Assembly: GCA_019323495.1 (NCBI GenBank)
Contig: JAHWHE010000026.1
Coordinates: 1 to 20,717 of the forward strand
Reading direction: 5' to 3'
From: Candidatus Woesearchaeota archaeon
GTDB lineage: Archaea > Nanobdellota > Nanobdellia > Woesearchaeales > WJKV01
DNA: 20,717 nucleotides
The notes under the pieces are model-generated. The model saw only the letters and a program-made list of their open reading frames with translations, made no database searches and was not told where the DNA came from. The stretch's first letter is position 1. The number at the start of each line of letters is the position of its first letter. The translations under genes and the position numbers were made by a program. Below are positions 15,101-20,717 of the stretch, piece by piece.

Positions 15101-18100
15101 CCACGAAATCTTCTCCATTGAATGTCGTTATCAAAGGATCAGACGCATTTTCAGCATCGTGCGTTGCATTGACTGTTATGTGCAATTTATTTGTGACATA
15201 GTCGTCTACAGGCGAAATCAAATTGACAGCAGGAGGTGTTGTAAACAGCATCTTGCCGCACCTTGTTGCTTCTTTATTGCCTCCCTTATCTATGGCATGA
15301 TAACAAATCTTAAGATTCCTGTCAACAGGTATCTTTACATTGACTTCTGCTTGGCCAGAATCTGCAAACAATCTGTAACTGTTCTGGCTCTGCCCTGGGA
15401 TGCAAGGCAGCAAATCTTCTCTATAACAGTATGCAATATGGTCTATTCCATACTGTATTCTGTTTTGCTTGACGCTTTCATCTGTCGAAAATAATTCTAA
15501 AATGGCAGGATCATTCAAGAAAATTGTCCAGTCGTTTTGGTCAAAAGTACGTCGGTTGATTTTCGCGACTGTTTTCGGGGCGCTGTCATCAATCGCAAAT
15601 TCATACCTTTCACTGTCGCATCTGTTAGGGGTTATGCTGTATTTCTCATCGCACCTTATATTGTAGTAATGATAGCTGTTCTCTACAAATTCTTTTTCCA
15701 GCGCGTGCTTTTTCCCGCCGACCAATTGGTCCATCTTTATTCTGCTGCCGCCGTCAACAGAAATGCTGCAGTCAGAAGGTTTTATCGTGTCTGTCTCAAA
15801 CCTGACAGAAGTTTCCTTGATAGGTCCAGTAGGCTTTGCATTCATCAGCCCTTTTAATTGGTCTATCTTGAAGACATACTGTTTCTCAAACTTATTGCCG
15901 ACCACGTCATTGCATTTAAGAAGTAGCCTGTAGTTGCCGTCTTCTAGTCCAGACGCCCCGGTTGCGCTCGGATAAGACAATGTGCTGCTCGTCGCAATAT
16001 CTATCACCAGATTGGATTTTTCAGTCGTTGTCTCTACGCTTTCTCCGGGTTCAATGAAATATGCTTCACAGTTGACCAACTCATCGCTTTGTATGCTCAG
16101 CACCAATCTTGAAACATAGCTTTCTTCTGCACCGCAATCTATCTGAAGATCACAGTTCAAGCAGACGGATTGGTTCTGGATGTTTATTTTTGGCGCCCTT
16201 GTATCAACAAATACCGCAACCTCATTCACTAACTCTTTATTGTGGCTCACATCTTCTGCATAATACCTGACCCTATAATTTCCCACCCTGTCAACAACAG
16301 TTCCGAAATCCTGTATGGCATTAACAGCCACTGTGCTGCCTTTGACAAGATTTGAATTTGTTCCGCTGATCTTCTTCATATTTGTGCACTGTGTTCCGCC
16401 CTCCCTGTACATGCAATAATAGAAATTAGAAATGGCCTCAGACACTGTGAAGCTCACAGCTGATTTGTCCGAGGCATTTCCTAGTATTAATGTGTCACTG
16501 TTTGGCGTGGTGGTTGGAGGAATTATGTCAAGCTCACAAATTGGGTTGAAAGCTTCCACGCCAAAATCATTAGTGACACAATCTGCTTGACCGTCACCGT
16601 TTCCGTCCTTGAAACATTGATTTCTTTGGTTGTCCCATATACATCTTCCTATGCCGCAGGCATCATCACTATATCTCGCTGTTTCTGGAAGAGATGAAGA
16701 AAATAAAGCGAAAGGCTGGTTTTTTCCTGTCGCGCTTACACAGCTTTCTCTTGTCTTGAAATCATTGCAAGTCGTTACAGGCGGAGTGAAACTGCACTGC
16801 ACGCAGCTGCTGACGTTTTTATTATCCAATCCTGCAAAACAGAAACCCAGCCTGCTGCAGGTATCCTGCCCGCAACCAACATTGCTGAACATGCTGCTCT
16901 GCTTCGAACATTCGCGGCACTCGCTTTTAGTTACCGTCTTGTTGATAAGATTCTCTGTCAGCTTTGTTCTTTGTTTATATTTTATCTCGCTTAGTCTATT
17001 CCTGTCAATACAGAAACCTTCGCCCAAACTGGTAAATAATGGGCTATGCCACGCACAGTCTCCTGGTGCAAGACATTTGTTCTGCTCGCACGCATACCTG
17101 CTCTTATAATCCGTACAGCTCATGTTTTCTGCGTCAGGGCAAGGATAACAGAAGTCTTTTACGCTTCCTGACCTGTCCATAAAACAATTCCTGTCATTCT
17201 GCGTCACAGGATTTTTGCTGCACTTAAGACTGTTAAACAACAAACCAAGGAAAGGGATTGGATTTGTTAAGTCAAAGCCGCACAGGTTCTGCTCGACGCA
17301 CTTAGTTCTCCCGTTTCTATCAGGCCCCATGCACACAAAACCATAGTTGCCGCCTGTCGACTGCTGATGCTGTTCGCAATCAGGGAAATAGTTCGGCGAA
17401 AGAAGATCTGTCGTGACGAGGTTGTTCTCATCGCATATCCTTCTCTTAGTTCCTTCAAGGCAGAACTCCTTGCCATCGCATCTTCCGTCGCAGTCCCTGT
17501 CACCGGGATCAAAATCAGAAACTACAGCCTCTTCGCTTGTTCTTGGCCTGTTGTGGTCAGAATATTTTGCGCGTATTGAAAAAGTATACAATTCATCCCA
17601 GTCAAGATCCTTTATTATCAATTCATCTTTGTCAGATTCAACAACATAAGTCTGGTTGGTGTTCTCGTTTCTTATTACAAATGATTGAATTCCTTCGGCA
17701 TTCCTGCAGTAATCGTTGCTCCATGTAAGTTTTGCCTGATTCATGCAGGGAACATTTTCAACTGTAAAATCAGGAACAGTGGGAGTCGAAGGATAATCGC
17801 AGGTTCTTGCAATAACGCCAAGGCTCACATCAACTGTATAAGTGTCGCCCACTACTAGATTTGCAGCCCGCACAATCCTTGTCTCTGGCTCGTATAGTGG
17901 CGGACGTTCAAATTTGATCGTATGATCTATGTTAGGATCAGCAAACAAGACATAAAATCCATCCACAAAACTGCTCATCGTTGTTCTTGCCCCTGCAGTG
18001 TTAGGATCAAGAGTTACTGTCGCATCGATAGGCTCGCCGTCAACCCTGCTCACAACAGTCCCTATCACCGCTGCTTTTTGCTGGAACTCGCACGGCATAG

Positions 18101-19658
18101 CGCTGATGCTTATAGGGGAGAAAGGACAGCAATATTTTCCAACAACATTTTCAAAATCATACTGGTCTGCCAAACTCTGCAGGATCGTCACTGTTTCTCC
18201 TGCGCATTTGCAGACGCCGTCTGTGTTCTGATTGTTCAGCCTTTCGTCGGGAGGGCAGTTTAGTATTTCTGCGCAGACATTGCTGCACGTTTCTTTCTGG
18301 CTTCCGCATTGGGCAGTGATCCCGCTCCTCGCTTGCAGCGGCTGGCACAAGAAGTCGTAATCACAGCAGTCGATGGTTGGCTTCCGATCGCAGTCTCCTG
18401 TCAGCACATTGCAGACATGATTCGGCGGACAGCCGCAGTCGTCTGGCGTTCCAAGTATCAGGTCTTCCCCTCTACAGTCTGCGATATCTGTGCAGAAATC
18501 GAACATGACGCTTGGTTCCAAAAGAAAATCTAAAGTGTTTGTTGTCAGCGGGTCTGTCGCATAAATATTCTTTATCTTTTCATTGTCCTGGTATTGCGGA
18601 GCTTTTCTTGCAGTCACAGTGTACTGGCAATTGCTGTCTAAATTAGTAACCCTATATATTCCTTGGGCGTCGCTTTTCTGGACTACGCCTCGCTGGGGGT
18701 TGATAATAATGTCAACATCTTCTATCGGCCTGTTCTGCAAATCTCGGACAACGCCTGTCAACGTTTCCTGGGGCGCGCTTCTCAATGAAACATCTTTTCT
18801 TGTCAGTGGCGCTGTGACTGCGACCTGTGTGCTCTCAGGGAAAAAACCGCATCTGTTCGCTGTAAGGGCGTAACTCGAGATGGGGATGCCGATGAATTCA
18901 TATTCTCCGACGGCATCTGTCTGTACTGCAAACTGGTTTACGCCGTCAGTTATAGTAACAATAACATTCGATAAAGGCGTAGGACTTGGAACGCCACTTA
19001 TTATCGGCGTGATTTTGCCGACAAGATCAGCGCTTACAGCTGTCAAGTTAAGCGTAATGTTCCATCCTGTTTTTCTTACTGCGGCATTAACACTTATGCT
19101 GTTCTGGACATTCGCCTTAGAAGCAGTCACTGTTGTTGTCTGCTGGAATACTGACAAGCTGTACTTTCCTTGCGCGTCTGTTGTATCACTGCTACCTCCT
19201 GTCTCTGTAACTTGCGCCCCCTGTATGGGATTATTGCTCGGATCAAATACATAACCGCTGATTGCAGTTGCATTTTCCTGCTGGCTGCAGGATGCTGTTG
19301 TCAGGCCAGGGACCAAGCTATAAGAATAAGGCGCGCAGAACGCTGCACAGAAATTGCTGCTTACCCTAAGATCCCCTCCTTTGTACACAGTAGGGTTTGC
19401 GCCGCCATAATTACATACACAGCAGCCGCACTGAGAAACATCTTTACATGTCGTTGCATTCGAGAAAAATCCGTTGAAACACTGTGCGCTCGGCAAATTA
19501 TCGATACAGGTGACATCGATCGCAGTGCTGCTGAAACTCGTTTGCTCATTGACACAACAAGTTGCAGAAACAAGATGGGCCGAAGTTAAAAATAATATAG
19601 TGAAAACCGCTAGAAATAACAGCATAGATAAACTATTCTCTCTACCTCTTTTCTTCAT
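9150..19658 (-). CDS. Giant modular surface protein, ~3,502 residues, C-terminally membrane-anchored
   Basis: One unbroken frame, started at ATG 19658. Residue positions are approximate. Residues 1-30 are a signal sequence (MKKRG, then a hydrophobic core ending near HLVSA). Residues 31-125 are cysteine-rich. Three carboxypeptidase-regulatory-like beta-sandwiches follow (130-205, 207-293, 296-380; G-x-V-x-D ... DAQGKYS/DAQGIYR), then a cysteine-rich stretch, a fourth such domain (525-615), a fibronectin III-like domain (627-713) and a second cysteine-rich block (730-1040). About 14 Ig-like modules occupy 1050-2930, the last resembling fibronectin III. Residues 3024-3282 are DxDxDG calcium-binding repeats, 3289-3315 a membrane helix, and 3316-3502 a lysine/glutamate/alanine/proline-rich tail. 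The protein is expected to project far from the cell. Adhesion or envelope architecture is inferred from domain types; no catalytic domain was seen. It is followed 21 bases later by a pilin-like gene, suggesting co-transcription. Confidence 0.93.
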   Translation of the reverse strand: MKKRGRENSLSMLLFLAVFTILFLTSAHLVSATCCVNEQTSFSSTAIDVTCIDNLPSAQCFNGFFSNATTCKDVSQCGCCVCNYGGANPTVYKGGDLRVSSNFCAAFCAPYSYSLVPGLTTASCSQQENATAISGYVFDPSNNPIQGAQVTETGGSSDTTDAQGKYSLSVFQQTTTVTASKANVQNSISVNAAVRKTGWNITLNLTAVSADLVGKITPIISGVPSPTPLSNVIVTITDGVNQFAVQTDAVGEYEFIGIPISSYALTANRCGFFPESTQVAVTAPLTRKDVSLRSAPQETLTGVVRDLQNRPIEDVDIIINPQRGVVQKSDAQGIYRVTNLDSNCQYTVTARKAPQYQDNEKIKNIYATDPLTTNTLDFLLEPSVMFDFCTDIADCRGEDLILGTPDDCGCPPNHVCNVLTGDCDRKPTIDCCDYDFLCQPLQARSGITAQCGSQKETCSNVCAEILNCPPDERLNNQNTDGVCKCAGETVTILQSLADQYDFENVVGKYCCPFSPISISAMPCEFQQKAAVIGTVVSRVDGEPIDATVTLDPNTAGARTTMSSFVDGFYVLFADPNIDHTIKFERPPLYEPETRIVRAANLVVGDTYTVDVSLGVIARTCDYPSTPTVPDFTVENVPCMNQAKLTWSNDYCRNAEGIQSFVIRNENTNQTYVVESDKDELIIKDLDWDELYTFSIRAKYSDHNRPRTSEEAVVSDFDPGDRDCDGRCDGKEFCLEGTKRRICDENNLVTTDLLSPNYFPDCEQHQQSTGGNYGFVCMGPDRNGRTKCVEQNLCGFDLTNPIPFLGLLFNSLKCSKNPVTQNDRNCFMDRSGSVKDFCYPCPDAENMSCTDYKSRYACEQNKCLAPGDCAWHSPLFTSLGEGFCIDRNRLSEIKYKQRTKLTENLINKTVTKSECRECSKQSSMFSNVGCGQDTCSRLGFCFAGLDNKNVSSCVQCSFTPPVTTCNDFKTRESCVSATGKNQPFALFSSSLPETARYSDDACGIGRCIWDNQRNQCFKDGNGDGQADCVTNDFGVEAFNPICELDIIPPTTTPNSDTLILGNASDKSAVSFTVSEAISNFYYCMYREGGTQCTNMKKISGTNSNLVKGSTVAVNAIQDFGTVVDRVGNYRVRYYAEDVSHNKELVNEVAVFVDTRAPKINIQNQSVCLNCDLQIDCGAEESYVSRLVLSIQSDELVNCEAYFIEPGESVETTTEKSNLVIDIATSSTLSYPSATGASGLEDGNYRLLLKCNDVVGNKFEKQYVFKIDQLKGLMNAKPTGPIKETSVRFETDTIKPSDCSISVDGGSRIKMDQLVGGKKHALEKEFVENSYHYYNIRCDEKYSITPNRCDSERYEFAIDDSAPKTVAKINRRTFDQNDWTIFLNDPAILELFSTDESVKQNRIQYGIDHIAYCYREDLLPCIPGQSQNSYRLFADSGQAEVNVKIPVDRNLKICYHAIDKGGNKEATRCGKMLFTTPPAVNLISPVDDYVTNKLHITVNATHDAENASDPLITTFNGEDFVAVAAQLLDGRIYGVLTFLFHGPNMISARVKDGAGIFGEDTVTVYYDKEGPSIRMTSDLVVEYNQPFLLSAEIKDEEWTAIRTADDIGEVEEALVSIQSSTLTRTYNMTKQGSQWSAYIVPQTDSAGFADFLPGTYSVTFNAKDSFGNENTEQYEIEIKDTIPANITIELITPNIPLPAYREEDRFYTNERMPVIQVSTTEPAECSLRISSITPAITMPFASTDGKTHLFSSTDVLNFNPGVEQKFSAQIVCRDLFAQTAQDTNIAIYYDDFGPDIQVFSSEGKNKVYKKGVVYVLSERNKVGNLATTVSVMDGRRNEELKCQLSCSNAGGSCGAYHQNSILPVLGDDSFKPVQEEIINYDLETEKTGEFNYLLSCVDKANNLATEDFAVYVDVEPAVANLSGQNIGPEPSVNLQSTDSDSPIIADVGARTIYNKLGVVVDSQRENYKKFIIVDGSSAGNLIPVQLIADVSEKTICRYSATAQDFNQMQSRFSSDGYVYYPRTPHLSLADGSSYTYYIGCRDEAGNLAAPYTVEIEVNLQEPVRIFDLEPIGYTNRLPVVNAYTYRNIQCTYDYGTKTDLPMRKIKTDKGYLQTSAQFSGNVLFVGEGDETSVTVTCGEGSGLMPATETIEFTVDTMSPNIILDSPVQGEAIDSVVANLIGSTEPLSEIDVYVNKIYHKTIKTDDGYFDEELFLERSGTNIIDLFVTDKAGNKAIKSVTVEAEGPNLAIKQILPVSGMIGDLTSVVASIEGDSFNDELSQFTVYKDGNELSGELSYSSATNSWEFEPDQGYLPDGEYLIEVIPVNDFGETGFGKRAEFVVQEDAPKIEWVLPTKEKTILNSRSLRPLIEFSTISSTAPVTDAEIYVQNRVRDGIGFSRTKYNFVRTGTNQFTSNLHLAEGINYLDIVARNIYGETDYIRGVIVDTSGPKADIEPKGTITMTRPQITAKFQEDVTLEYYDLIEMGSILQNLTRGMTVTPKSLKEYVFDIGAQLRSGTYLFTIGVEDKFKNIEESQQEFIVNVGEIELALVNPKYGVSPEPVFDFKLRTNQDANCRYSQIYDPGVHTSIYTFNGLFDQTGENLHVIEGLDTISAEYPNYKSFYVWCESVLTKTISQPVQYRLSIDETEPEIIDLYADPAPVTEQPLQTTLYVETDDETKCRFECNSDVVNYHGMENEFSDEFSTTHSIEMNVRDKTYYECNVACMNMAELVSETQTIEFEVDTGLGAGLRVISPEHDSAYPSGPVELLIKSQNLAQCSYILDDLPAVEFPAIARQFNTTFEDLLEGEHDLEVSCVYSVGSDTISSTFYIDDTPPDEVWVEDNDYACASNLVNITWGAEDAESGILLYEYAVRSELADDYDIRNFTQTGATTVETPLQNLTAGRYFFAVRAMNKAGLWSEIVESDGVMIDDTLSVCAEELPPIAQLKIEELAGKTTVAIICSDLQTGCAPDMYYGTSLDIGTCEPSGLYSVPIDLYETQQFCYLVSDLAGNEISGEETIIVLPAELIGCPGDVDCDEILNEEDPDIDGDGILNCADDDDDGDGILDYDLAANYNTDFDDDNDGVNDEVDYHTNNDFDLDGLPNGADDDDDCDGISDCDDPDMDNDGLLNKDDLDDDNDGVPDIDDVDAGATLTPDNNNDLDDDGILNAIDDDIDGDGIMNEDDADMDNDGVPDCVDQDNDNDGILDKEDPDYSDDFDEDGMPNRWEEQYGLNKVNSADAGMDNDNDGLKNIDEFKYKTNPLKEDTDGDGYSDYDELFKYDKKYDPTDPESKPPSKLLFYLVLVIILVVIGFIAYYGYNILYVKRKEAAAAQKAEEQRRLREEAMKKAVPPPKPAAKPEAPVIVPKPKKLSPLEKRILDMRRLREQRRKEREELRDRLFGKFEAPGAKKEEKPAPAAEEEKEGKIAAKAAKPAAALEKAEIKKPEAPEFAKLEKLLGKGRKIETIADKTKELKMPPRKIDKLSELIEKRRGKRARGKFEELMELKKKR
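9153..9795 (-). other. Membrane anchor and charged cytoplasmic tail of the giant protein
   Basis: After the calcium-binding repeats comes a helix beginning LLFYLVLVIILVVIGFIAYY (about 9792-9715), then KRK, which by the positive-inside rule puts the following ~185 residues in the cytoplasm. The tail alternates basic/acidic helical stretches (EEQRRLREEAMKK, EKRILDMRRLREQRRKEREE, KIDKLSELIEKRRGKRARG) with proline/alanine linkers (VPPPKPAAKPEAP, EKPAPAAEEE). It ends FEELMELKKKR. Coiled-coil or intrinsically disordered structure is likely. No enzymatic motif was seen. Confidence 0.8.
9815..10590 (-). repeat. Thrombospondin type 3-like calcium-binding repeats
   Basis: About 15 copies of DxDxDG or close variants encoded in tandem, for example DIDGDGILN, DMDNDGLLN, DLDDDNDGVPD, DIDGDGIMN, DMDNDGVPD, DNDNDGILD, DFDEDGMPN, DMDNDGLKN and DTDGDGYSD. 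Such repeats bind calcium through aspartate side chains and form a stiff, calcium-dependent rod in thrombospondins and in many prokaryotic surface proteins. The position, directly outside the membrane helix, suggests a stalk that lifts the Ig-like array off the membrane. At DNA level the plus strand is a low-complexity tract rich in GTC, ATC and GTCATT units. Confidence 0.9.
10860..16500 (-). repeat. Tandem Ig-like modules within the giant protein
   Basis: This part of the giant gene encodes about 14 diverged beta-sandwich modules. Module boundaries are marked by a linker of the form [VIY]D-x-x-x-P, seen as VDTRAPKI, IDDSAPKT, YYDKEGPSI, IKDTIPANI, YYDDFGPDI, VDVEPAVAN, VDTMSPNI, VDTSGPKA, IDETEPEI and IDDTPPDE. 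Each module ends in a strand such as YRLLLKCNDVVGN, YLLSCVDKANN, YYIGCRDEAGN or IDLFVTDKAGN. In about ten modules an early cysteine (for example ECSL, ICRY, QCTY, NCRY, QCSY) pairs by position with a late one in the D-x-[AG]-x-N strand. Repeats are diverged at DNA level. The family resemblance is to bacterial and archaeal Ig-like domains. Confidence 0.8.
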
Positions 19659-19667
19659 AACATCCAA

Positions 19668-19675
19668 CCCTCTCT
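19668..19675 (-). promoter_or_regulatory. Ribosome-binding site deciding the start of the giant gene
   Basis: The minus strand reads AGAGAGGG, then nine bases, then ATG at 19658. The longest open frame would begin with a TTG at 19667, but that codon directly abuts this motif (no spacer), whereas the ATG three codons later has a normal Shine-Dalgarno spacing. This supports a start at M-K-K-R-G rather than at the TTG. Confidence 0.6.
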
Positions 19676-19710
19676 TTCAACCCGATTTTTATAATTTGAA
19701 TCAAATTTAG

Positions 19711-19719
19711 TTTATAAAT
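19711..19719 (-). promoter_or_regulatory. TATA box for the giant surface-protein gene
   Basis: The minus strand reads ATTTATAAA inside an AT-rich gap between two genes. The box centre is about 56 bases before the proposed ATG at 19658. An archaeal start site about 26 bases downstream would fall near 19688, leaving a leader of about 30 bases that includes the GAGGG ribosome-binding site. A second AT-rich element (ATTATAAAA, 19686-19694) is closer, but a transcript from it would lose the ribosome-binding site, so I prefer the distal box. Confidence 0.55.
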
Positions 19720-19744
19720 CTTGTGGTAATCTGTGAACAGAATT

Positions 19745-20717
19745 CTAAGAGGAACCAGGAGCAGGAGGGGGAGGGGGCAAAAGTGGAACACCTGGCGCGC
19801 CAGGGGTATTCACTACAAACAACCTGACTGTTTGCTTGTCATACAACAGACCATCACTCACTTCGATCGTGAAATTGTGCCTTGGAGGATTTGTATCCCG
19901 CGTCCTGTTCAACAGGATGCTCGCATAGCCGCTACTCTGGCTGTACTGCCAGCCTTCGCCAGGAGCAGGATTCCATCTAGTCAATTGGCCAGCAATATAC
20001 ATTTCAAAATAGTCCCTTCCCCAGCCACCATAAGTAAATGCAAAATTTACTTCATCCTCATTCATGTCAACTGCGCTTGGTTTCACTGTTTTTACCATTG
20101 TCTGCACACTGGGGTCAGGTGGAAACTGCCAGATGATGTCCAGATCCGGAGCAGTACCGTCATTTACATAATTCAAGACAGGCGGGACATTCTCTCTGAC
20201 GAACTGGAATTTCAAGGCATTTCCGTCAATCACTATGTTATCGTCTGAGATAATTATTAAATCATCTCCTGTTCTTCCTTCTGTATCTTTCTCGATCAAT
20301 AAAGAATAACCAGGCCTGTAGCTTTCAAGATTTATATAATCATTGACAATGCTGAAATTCAAGTCAGCCGTCTCTTTGTTTATTAGATTAAAGATGAATG
20401 TGTGCAGATATTCGTACTGCATCTTCATCAACAGCTCGAAATGTTCTACATCAGTTGTGGTCTGCAAACCCGCGCCCGTTATCTGCAATGGCAAGTCAAC
20501 TATTACCCTCGTATCTTGGGCAGTAAATGTTATGTCGACTTTTGCTTCTCCTTCCTGGACCCTGTACGGGATGCCTGTGATATTAGTTATCTTTCCGAAA
20601 TCAATGCAGTCATTTGTTTTCTTTGCCACATAATTCTCTAGTTGTACTTCTATGGATCCTGGGCCGCCTTTTAACGGAGAAAGATAGTTCCACCCCACTC
20701 TCGGTTCAACCGCAACA
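19745..20717 (-). CDS. Secreted protein with cadherin/Ig-like C-terminal half, 5'-truncated
   Basis: The frame is open to the right window edge, so the N terminus lies outside. An internal GTG at 20698 could be mistaken for a start, but codons upstream (V-A-V-E-P-R) continue without a stop. About 323 residues are visible, ending in TAG. The visible N-terminal part contains SIEVQLENYVAKKTNDCI, a helix-then-cysteine pattern that I associate with uncharacterised secreted proteins of DPANN archaea. The C-terminal half has a cadherin-like pattern (KPSAVDMNEDEVNFAFTY, then NFTIEVSDG and VRLFVVN), suggesting one or two beta-sandwich domains. It ends in a proline-rich stretch (VPLLPPPPPAPGSS) with no C-terminal membrane helix, so any anchor would be in the missing N terminus. 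It lies directly upstream of the giant surface gene, on the same strand, 86 bases away. Export and a surface role are inferred; I assign no enzyme function. Confidence 0.85.
   Translation of the reverse strand, partial: VAVEPRVGWNYLSPLKGGPGSIEVQLENYVAKKTNDCIDFGKITNITGIPYRVQEGEAKVDITFTAQDTRVIVDLPLQITGAGLQTTTDVEHFELLMKMQYEYLHTFIFNLINKETADLNFSIVNDYINLESYRPGYSLLIEKDTEGRTGDDLIIISDDNIVIDGNALKFQFVRENVPPVLNYVNDGTAPDLDIIWQFPPDPSVQTMVKTVKPSAVDMNEDEVNFAFTYGGWGRDYFEMYIAGQLTRWNPAPGEGWQYSQSSGYASILLNRTRDTNPPRHNFTIEVSDGLLYDKQTVRLFVVNTPGAPGVPLLPPPPPAPGSS

Noticed and set aside
16565..16605. Dockerin-type domain at DGNGDGQADC in the giant protein
   Set aside because: Only a single calcium-loop-like motif is seen, without the second loop and helix that define a dockerin.
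16630..17109. Plus-strand open frame of 159 codons
   Set aside because: Antisense to the cysteine-rich block of the giant protein; a shadow caused by the composition of that block.
19550..19570. Lipobox near SATCC after the signal sequence of the giant protein
   Set aside because: The residues before the cysteine (S-A-T) do not fit the usual [LVI]-[AST]-[GA]-C pattern, and the protein already has a C-terminal membrane helix.

Overview
The window looks like DPANN archaeal DNA, most plausibly from a Woesearchaeota- or Pacearchaeota-like genome. This is inferred from gene content, not from a marker gene. All 18 genes I can support lie on the minus strand and are read from the right edge to the left edge. 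Coding density is very high: no gap reaches 100 bases, several genes overlap by ATGA or sit a few bases apart, and TATA-box promoters fit the archaeal pattern. I saw no tRNA, rRNA, CRISPR array, transposase or inverted-repeat element.

In transcription order the layout is as follows. (1) 20717-19745 is the 3' part of a secreted protein with a cadherin/Ig-like C-terminal half and a polyproline end. (2) 19658-9150 is one uninterrupted gene of about 3,500 codons. It encodes a modular surface protein with a signal peptide, carboxypeptidase-regulatory-like domains, a cysteine-rich block, about 14 Ig-like modules, roughly 15 DxDxDG calcium-binding repeats, one membrane anchor near the C terminus and a charged tail of about 185 residues predicted to lie in the cytoplasm. 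(3) 9128-4489 holds seven tightly packed genes for single-span membrane proteins, including a 41-residue microprotein and a pair of diverged paralogues with six aligned cysteines. (4) 4431-3720 is a short unit of three small proteins with its own TATA box, ending in a T-rich terminator. (5) 3653-1 has a fresh promoter and six more N-terminally anchored proteins. One of these carries an amidase_3-like fold whose metal and catalytic residues appear lost; the last gene runs off the left edge.

Fifteen of the genes downstream of the giant one share a single N-terminal plan: a short basic stretch ending in K[KRT][GA] (or a close variant), followed at once by a 20-25 residue hydrophobic helix. This is the general look of archaeal class III (type IV pilin-like) signal sequences. 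Many then have cysteine-containing extracellular domains. No prepilin peptidase, secretion ATPase or platform protein is in the window.

The simplest reading is a co-ordinated surface locus: a very long calcium-stiffened, disulfide-rich adhesin or envelope protein plus a set of pilin-like or membrane-tethered accessory proteins, possibly for contact with a host cell or for building the cell surface. The function is inference. Most of these proteins belong to no family I can name, although several resemble uncharacterised proteins that recur in DPANN genomes.
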